From contig JACKDA010000021.1 in NCBI GenBank assembly GCA_020633775.1, positions 1 through 27,304 of the forward strand: a stretch of 27,304 nucleotides of DNA. Direction: 5' to 3'. Shown one piece after another: positions 22,557 through 27,304 of this stretch (position 1 is the stretch's first letter; each line of letters opens with the position of its first letter). The notes beneath the pieces are model-generated. The model was not told the origin of the DNA. It ran no database searches and saw only the letters and a list, made by a program, of their open reading frames with translations. This DNA comes from Gemmatimonadales bacterium. Its GTDB lineage: Bacteria; Gemmatimonadota; Gemmatimonadetes; Gemmatimonadales; GWC2-71-9. Made by a program: the position numbers and the translations under genes.

Positions 22557-25270
22557 GTCGAGGAGCGCTTGGTGGACTTCTTGGCGCGCTTGGTGGTCTT
22601 GCGGCTGGTCGACTTCTTCGCCGTGGACTTCTTCGCGGTGGACGTCCTGGCGGTGGAGGCCTTCGCGCTGCGGCGCTTCCCCTTGGGCGGCTTCCCCTTC
22701 TCGGCGATCAGCCGGACCGCCTCGTCGAGGGTGAACGCCTGCGGATCGGCACCCTTCGGGAGCGAGGCATTGAGGTCGCCGTGCTTGACGTACGGGCCGT
22801 AGCGCCCATCGAACAGGTGCACCGGCTCGCCGTCCTTCGGGTGCGACCCGATGGTGCGCAGCGGCGTGGCGGCCGCGCGCTGGCCGCGGATCCCCTTGGG
22901 CTCGCGCAACAGCTCCAGGGCCCGATCGAGCGTCACGGTCAGGACGTCGTCGCCGGCCTTGAGCGAGCGGAAGTCGTCCTTCCCCTCCGTGCCCCCCTTG
23001 GCGTGCACGACGAACGGCCCGAAGCGCCCGAGCCCCGCCTTGACGGTGTTGCCGGTGTCGGGATGCGTGCCGAGCACGCGCGGCAGCGAAAGGAGCCCGA
23101 CGGCGAGGTCGAGGGTGACGTCCTCCGGCTTCACCCCCTTGGGGAGCGACGACCGCTTCGGCTTCTGCTTCCCCTCGCCCTCGCCGAGCTGCACGTAGGG
23201 ACCGTACTGCCCATCGAGGAGGTAGATCTTGTCTCCGGTCTCGGGGTGCACGCCGATCGACTCCGGTCCCTCGGCGCGCTGGCGGATCAGGGCGTCGATC
23301 CGCTCGGGGTCGAGGTCGGCGGGCGTCGCGTCCTTGGGGAGCGAGGCGCGCAGCAGCTCGCCGTTCTCCTCGCGCTCGGCGTAGGGGCCGAAGCGCCCGA
23401 TCCGGATCGCGGCGCCCATCCCGTCGAGCCCAACGGTGCGCGCCTCGGACGGCTTGATCTCCTCCTCGCCGCGAGCGGTGAGGGCCCGCAGGCCGCTGTC
23501 GCCGAGATAGAACTGGCGCAGGTAGGCGAGCCAATCCTCCGAGCCGCCGGCGATCTCGTCGAGTCGGGTCTCCATCGCCTTCGTGAAGGTGACGTCCACG
23601 AGGTTGCCGAAGTGCCGCTTGAGCAGGTCGGTCACCGCGAACGCCGTGAAGGTCGGCACCAGCGCCTGCCCCTGCCGCACCACGTAGCCGCGATCCTGGA
23701 TCGTGCCGATGATGCTCGCGTAGGTCGAGGGCCGCCCGACGCCGTTCTCCTCCAGCGCCTTGACCAGCGACGCCTCGGTGTAGCGCGCCGGTGGCTTCGT
23801 CTCGTGACCCACCGGCTCCAGGTCGAGACAGGTCGGCGCATCGCCGATGGCGAGCGGCGGCAGCGGCGTGTCGCGGTCCTCCAGCGCCGCGTCGGGATCG
23901 TCCGATCCCTCGACGTAGGCCCGCAGGAAGCCCGGGAAGTCGGTGCGCTGGCCGGTCGCCTTGAACACGGCGTCGAGCGCGGCGAGCTCGACCGTGGTGC
24001 CGGTCTTCTTCGCGTCCTTCATCTGCGACGCGACGGTGCGCTTCCAGATGAGGTCATAGAGCGCGAACTCGTCGCCGGAGAGGCCGGTCTCATCGGGCGT
24101 CCTGAACGTCGAGCCCGCCGGGCGGATCGCCTCGTGGGCCTCCTGGGCGTTCGCCACCTTGTTCGCATAGCGACGCGCCTCGGCCGGGAGGTAGCCGTCG
24201 CCGTAGAGTCGCTTGACGATGTTGCGCGCCGCGACCACCGCCTGCTCGGAGAGCGCGGTCGAGTCGGTCCGCATGTAGGTGATGTGCCCGTTCTCGTAGA
24301 GCTTCTGGGCCACCTGCATCGTGCGCTTCGCCCCGAAGCGCAGCTTGCGGTTCGCCTCCTGCTGCAGCGTCGAGGTGGTGAACGGCGCGTACGGCTTGAG
24401 GGTGCGCGGCGTCTCCTCGACCGACAGCACCTTCCACGCGGCGTCCTTGAGCCGCGCAACGAGTGCCACCGCCTCGGCCTCGCCGAGGAGCAGGACGTCC
24501 TTCCCGTCGGCGATGCGACCGGTCTGTTCGTCGAAGTCCTTGCCGACGGCGAGGCGCTTGCCGCCCAGCGAGACGAGGTCCGCCTCGAACCGCGCCGTCG
24601 CATGCTCCAGCTCGGCCTTGAGGTCCCAGTAGCTGCCGGTCCGGAAGGCGAGCCGTTCCCGCTCCCGGTCGACGATCAGTCGCGTCGCGACCGACTGCAC
24701 CCGACCGGCCGAGAGGCCGAAGGCGACCTTCTTCCAGAGGAGCGGCGAGAGGGTGTAGCCGACGAGGCGATCGAGGATCCGACGGGTCTCCTGCGCCCGC
24801 ACGAGGTCCTGGTCCACCTCTCGGGTGTCGGTCAGCGCCGCCTGGATCGCCTCGCGGGTGATCTCGTGGAACACCATCCGCCGGACCGGCACCTTCGGCT
24901 GCAGCAGTTCCAGGAGGTGCCAGGAGATGCTCTCGCCCTCGCGGTCCTCGTCGGTGGCGAGGTACACGACGTCGGCGTCCTTGAGCAGTTCCTTCAGCTC
25001 GCGCACCACCGGCCGCTTGTCGGCCGGGACGATGTAGAGCGGCTCGAAGTCCTGGTCGACGTTCACCCCGAAGCGGGCCCACTCCTCGCCCTTGTACTTG
25101 GCCGGGATCTCCTTGGCATCGCCGGGCAGGTCGCGGACATGCCCCATCGACGCCGCGACGGTGAACCCGTCGGGGAGGAAGCCACGGATGGTCCGGGCCT
25201 TGGTGGGTGATTCGACGATCACCAGGGCGTTGGGTCCGAGTCCGGTTGGGGCGCGACGGCGAGAGACCAT
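22553..25270 (-). CDS. topA: DNA topoisomerase I
   Basis: 905 residues. It relaxes negative supercoils. The N-terminal Toprim domain has E20 (VIVESPTKA) and the DxD-E set (ATDEDREGE at 105-113). The catalytic tyrosine is Y332 in ITYMRTDST, with R334 beside it. Instead of the zinc-finger domains seen in E. coli TopA, the C-terminal half carries repeated GRFGPYAE-, GQYGPYV-, GRFGPFV- and GRYGPYV-type units (topoisomerase C-terminal repeats). The last 35 or so residues form a Lys/Ser/Thr-rich tail with repeated AKKST, probably for DNA contact. The ATG (MVSRRRAPTG) is chosen where family similarity starts; upstream frame is open but unrelated. A promoter candidate lies before it. Confidence 0.96.
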   Translation of the reverse strand: MVSRRRAPTGLGPNALVIVESPTKARTIRGFLPDGFTVAASMGHVRDLPGDAKEIPAKYKGEEWARFGVNVDQDFEPLYIVPADKRPVVRELKELLKDADVVYLATDEDREGESISWHLLELLQPKVPVRRMVFHEITREAIQAALTDTREVDQDLVRAQETRRILDRLVGYTLSPLLWKKVAFGLSAGRVQSVATRLIVDRERERLAFRTGSYWDLKAELEHATARFEADLVSLGGKRLAVGKDFDEQTGRIADGKDVLLLGEAEAVALVARLKDAAWKVLSVEETPRTLKPYAPFTTSTLQQEANRKLRFGAKRTMQVAQKLYENGHITYMRTDSTALSEQAVVAARNIVKRLYGDGYLPAEARRYANKVANAQEAHEAIRPAGSTFRTPDETGLSGDEFALYDLIWKRTVASQMKDAKKTGTTVELAALDAVFKATGQRTDFPGFLRAYVEGSDDPDAALEDRDTPLPPLAIGDAPTCLDLEPVGHETKPPARYTEASLVKALEENGVGRPSTYASIIGTIQDRGYVVRQGQALVPTFTAFAVTDLLKRHFGNLVDVTFTKAMETRLDEIAGGSEDWLAYLRQFYLGDSGLRALTARGEEEIKPSEARTVGLDGMGAAIRIGRFGPYAEREENGELLRASLPKDATPADLDPERIDALIRQRAEGPESIGVHPETGDKIYLLDGQYGPYVQLGEGEGKQKPKRSSLPKGVKPEDVTLDLAVGLLSLPRVLGTHPDTGNTVKAGLGRFGPFVVHAKGGTEGKDDFRSLKAGDDVLTVTLDRALELLREPKGIRGQRAAATPLRTIGSHPKDGEPVHLFDGRYGPYVKHGDLNASLPKGADPQAFTLDEAVRLIAEKGKPPKGKRRSAKASTARTSTAKKSTAKKSTSRKTTKRAKKSTKRSST

Positions 25271-25326
25271 GGGCACTTTCGGTGGTGAGTTCCGGGATCG
25301 GCGCCGGCCGACCCCTGTCGGCTCCA

Positions 25327-25356
25327 CTAATACCCCGCCGATCCGGTCCAAGGCAA
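25327..25356 (-). promoter_or_regulatory. topA: Candidate sigma70-type promoter for topA
   Basis: Leftward, TTGCCT (25351-25356) is followed after 18 bases by TATTAG (25327-25332). Each box matches the consensus at four of six positions. The -10 lies 56 bases before the topA ATG. This is the only promoter-like pair seen in the aroK-topA gap and suggests topA can be transcribed apart from aroCK. Confidence 0.4.
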
Positions 25357-25370
25357 CCACCCCCACCGCA

Positions 25371-25383
25371 ATTGGTTGCCAAT
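25371..25383. promoter_or_regulatory. Small inverted repeat downstream of aroK
   Basis: ATTGG-TTG-CCAAT forms a perfect 5-bp inverted repeat, 8 bases after the aroK stop and about 15 bases before the proposed topA -35. It could be an operator for the topA promoter or part of a weak transcript end. Confidence 0.25.
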
Positions 25384-25390
25384 CAACGCC

Positions 25391-25909
25391 TTACCAACCC
25401 CCGTACCGGCGGGCGGCGACGACGACCCCGGCAGCCACCACCTCGGGGGCGCCTTCGGCATCGATCTCGATCCCGGCGAGCCGGTACCAGCGCTCGCGCC
25501 GATCGAGCAGTTCCCGAAGTCTCGGCAGCGGAGCGTCACGGAGCAGGGGCCGGTCGGTGGCAGGGCCCAGCCGCCCGGCGGCAACCTCCGGCGATACATA
25601 TAGATAGAGCGTCAGGGCGCGCGGCTCGGCCAGGGCCAGGTTGCCCGGCTCGGCGGCCCAGCCACCGCCCGGGGAGATCACCATCGGCGACTCCGCCAGG
25701 GCTGCGGCCATCGCCACCCGCTCGCGATCGCGAAAGGCGGCCTCTCCCTCGGTGGCAAAGAGCTCGGGAATCGTCCGACCGGCGTCCGCCTCGATCCACT
25801 GGTCGAGGTCGCGGTGGCTTGTCCCGAGGGCCGCGGCGACGAGGGGTGCCACCGTGCTCTTCCCGGCCCCTGGCAGGCCGAGAAGGACGAGATGCCGCGG
25901 TCCGCTCAG
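25391..25909 (-). CDS. aroK: Shikimate kinase (probable CTG start)
   Basis: Phosphorylates shikimate in the chorismate pathway. With a CTG start at 25909 it has 172 residues, the usual length. Walker A GLPGAGKST is at 11-19, shikimate-binding DLDQ at 34-37, an R near FRDRE (about 60), GGG at 81-83 (SPGGGW), and lid-region DRPLL at about 119-123. No ATG, GTG or TTG lies upstream of the P-loop in this frame. The first one inside, a GTG at 25852, would destroy the Walker A. The CTG overlaps the aroC stop as CTGA, just as ATGA and GTGA do at other joints in this window. The alternative is a sequencing or assembly error that hides a normal start. Confidence 0.87.
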   Translation of the reverse strand: MSGPRHLVLLGLPGAGKSTVAPLVAAALGTSHRDLDQWIEADAGRTIPELFATEGEAAFRDRERVAMAAALAESPMVISPGGGWAAEPGNLALAEPRALTLYLYVSPEVAAGRLGPATDRPLLRDAPLPRLRELLDRRERWYRLAGIEIDAEGAPEVVAAGVVVAARRYGGW

Positions 25910-27117
25910 GTGGCGGGATCCCCGGCGCTGGCCGAGCGCCGCGTCGCGAGGCGGACGAGGTAGCCGTCGAGGTTGGCGCGCACCTCGGCGAGGGAATCAC
26001 CGCCGCACTTCTCGAGGATCGCGTCGGCGAGGACGAGGGCGACCAGCGCCTCCGCGATCACCCCCATCGCCGGGACGGCGGTCACATCCGAGCGCTCGCT
26101 CTGGGCATTCGCCTCGCCGCCGGTGTCGAGGTTCACCGTCTTGAGCGGGGACATCAGCGTGCTGATCGGCTTCATCGCCACCCGGACCACCAGCGGCTCC
26201 CCGGTGGTCATCCCCCCCTCGAGGCCGCCGGCGTTGTTCCCTTCCCGGCCGAACCCGGCGCCGCGGGGCGCATCGGGCCGCGCCACGATCGGGTCATGGA
26301 CCTCGGACCCGGGGCGGCGTGCGGCCGCGAAGCCGAGCCCGACCTCGACGCCCTTCACCGCGGGGATCGACATCAGCATCCCGGCGAGGCGACCATCGAG
26401 CTTCCGATCCCAGTGGACATGGCTGCCGAGTCCGACGGGGAGCCCGTCGACCACCACCTCGATCTCGCCGCCGAGGGTGTCGCCTTCCTTCCTGGCGCGG
26501 TCGATCCGGGCGATCATCGCGGCCTCGGCCTCGGGGTCGAGGGTGCGGACCGGCGAGGCGTCGCTGGCGTCGTTGAGGGGCGTCGGCAGCGGGCGCGGCG
26601 GTGTCGCGACGATCCCGCCGAGCGAGACGAGGTGGGAGCCGACGCTGACGCCGAGGGCATCGAGGAGTCGCCGGGCCACGGCGCCGCAGGCGACCCGCAT
26701 CGTGGTCTCGCGCGCGGAGGCCCGCTCGAGGATGTCGCGGGCGTCGTCGCGGTCGTACTTGAGGACGCCGACGAGGTCGGCGTGGCCGGGACGGGGGCGC
26801 ACCACGCGGCGGCGGCGCGCCTCGCCGGGGGTGCCCTCGGCGGCCATCACGTCCTCCCAGTTGGCCCAGTCGCGATTGGGCACCAGCAGGGCGATCGGCG
26901 AGCCGAGGGTTTCGCCGGCACGGACACCGGCGAGGAACTCGACCCGATCCTGCTCGATCTTCATTCGGGCGCCGCGGCCGTAGCCCTGCATTCGGCGGGC
27001 GAGGTCGCGATCGACCCAGGCGGCGTCGAGCGGCAGCCCCGCCGGAACCCCCTCGAGGATGCCGACGAGCGCCTTGCCGTGGGATTCGCCGGCGGTGAGG
27101 AAGCGGAGGTGGGGCAT
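25906..27117 (-). CDS. aroC: Chorismate synthase
   Basis: 403 residues. It converts 5-enolpyruvylshikimate 3-phosphate to chorismate with reduced FMN as cofactor. Family marks include the N-terminal LTAGESHGKAL (about 7-17), RRMQGYGRGARMKIEQD, RPGHADLVG, ERASARETTMRVACGAVAR and the C-terminal region with GGMTTGEPLVVRVAMKPISTL. It heads the leftward unit with aroK, so the last and fifth pathway steps are co-expressed. The ATG has no visible ribosome site, but TATCTT sits 7 bases before it, like hslU. A structured repeat lies upstream. Confidence 0.96.
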   Translation of the reverse strand: MPHLRFLTAGESHGKALVGILEGVPAGLPLDAAWVDRDLARRMQGYGRGARMKIEQDRVEFLAGVRAGETLGSPIALLVPNRDWANWEDVMAAEGTPGEARRRRVVRPRPGHADLVGVLKYDRDDARDILERASARETTMRVACGAVARRLLDALGVSVGSHLVSLGGIVATPPRPLPTPLNDASDASPVRTLDPEAEAAMIARIDRARKEGDTLGGEIEVVVDGLPVGLGSHVHWDRKLDGRLAGMLMSIPAVKGVEVGLGFAAARRPGSEVHDPIVARPDAPRGAGFGREGNNAGGLEGGMTTGEPLVVRVAMKPISTLMSPLKTVNLDTGGEANAQSERSDVTAVPAMGVIAEALVALVLADAILEKCGGDSLAEVRANLDGYLVRLATRRSASAGDPAT

Positions 27118-27155
27118 GATGAAGAAGATAGAAGTGAGGCGTGAGAAGTGAGGGG

Positions 27156-27268
27156 GTCATCCCGAGCGCAGTGCCCGTAGGGCACGAAGTCGAGGGATCT
27201 GCACCTCCCGATCACGGAAGTGCAGATCCCTCGATTCCGGCGGCTTCGCCGCCTCCACTCGGGATGAC
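27156..27268. repeat. Three-armed inverted-repeat element upstream of aroC
   Basis: Outer arms GTCATCCCGAG (27156-27166) and its complement (27258-27268) enclose three hairpins: GTGCCC-GTA-GGGCAC (27171-27185), a 14-bp perfect stem (27191-27204 / 27220-27233) and GGCGGC-TTC-GCCGCC (27239-27253). Ahead of it (27133-27155) is a GTGAG-rich tract like those flanking the other two repeats. The GTCATCCCGAG end also resembles the core end GATGAC of those repeats. The rest of 27118-27304 shows no gene. Confidence 0.75.
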
Positions 27269-27304
27269 GGTATCGCTACCTGCTCACATCGGATCGTCGA
27301 TGAT

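Noticed and set aside
22781..25210. Long plus-strand ORF antisense to topA
   Set aside because: Low-complexity shadow translation rich in Arg, Gly and Val. topA motifs on the other strand are unambiguous.
25391..25852. Shikimate kinase starting at the internal GTG
   Set aside because: It would lack the entire P-loop (GLPGAGKST), which is encoded just upstream in the same open frame.
27284..27304. 3' end of a further leftward gene (IIDDPM-stop) at the right edge
   Set aside because: Only six codons are inside the window. This is too short to support a coding call, although the stop fits an upstream gene.

Overview
The window is about 72-75% G+C almost throughout. It carries short gene overlaps (ATGA, GTGA, CTGA), paired Ig-like lipoproteins, a SARP/ATPase regulator and the gene run aroC-aroK-topA-trmFO-xerC / hslV-hslU. 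This suggests a free-living, high-GC bacterium, most plausibly a member of Gemmatimonadota. That placement is inference from gene content and style; no rRNA or tRNA gene is visible to confirm it.

Layout. 1-1.7 kb: the 3' end of an AHSA1-like gene, then leftward genes for a TPR membrane protein, a STAS-like protein and a tiny Lmo0937-type membrane protein. 2.0-5.3 kb: a large SARP/BTAD-ATPase regulator on the plus strand. 5.3-9.5 kb: a leftward cyclic-di-GMP region with a membrane HD-GYP phosphodiesterase, a 24-codon ORF with a near-perfect Shine-Dalgarno just upstream of it, a conserved protein of unknown function, and a GGDEF protein fused to ferredoxin-like and degenerate [FeFe]-hydrogenase-like modules. 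9.6-13.6 kb: a leftward operon argF - GcvT/YgfZ-like - mog-like - sigma54 activator. 13.7-14.9 kb: a secreted amidohydrolase on the plus strand. 14.9-18.9 kb: leftward hslV-hslU and two Ig-like lipoproteins. 18.9-20.2 kb: a plus-strand membrane glycosyltransferase placed between hslV and xerC. 20.3-27.1 kb: leftward aroC-aroK-topA-trmFO-xerC. The right end is a structured repeat.

How the parts fit. The right half is housekeeping: chorismate synthesis, DNA topology and chromosome-dimer resolution, tRNA methylation and protein quality control. Dispersed inverted repeats lie between hslV and hslU, between the glycosyltransferase and xerC, and beyond aroC. The left half is regulatory. It could pair synthesis of c-di-GMP in response to redox or Fe-S status with breakdown by a membrane receptor-like phosphodiesterase.

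A stretch of clearly lower G+C (about 60% in sampled lines) runs from about 4.2 to 7.0 kb. It begins inside the SARP gene and covers the HD-GYP gene and the small ORF, suggesting recombination or transfer with a breakpoint inside a coding sequence. The least familiar elements are the Fe-S/pseudo-hydrogenase/GGDEF fusion with its unknown partner gene, and the small ORF with a possible ribosome-site-masking leader next to the HD-GYP gene.
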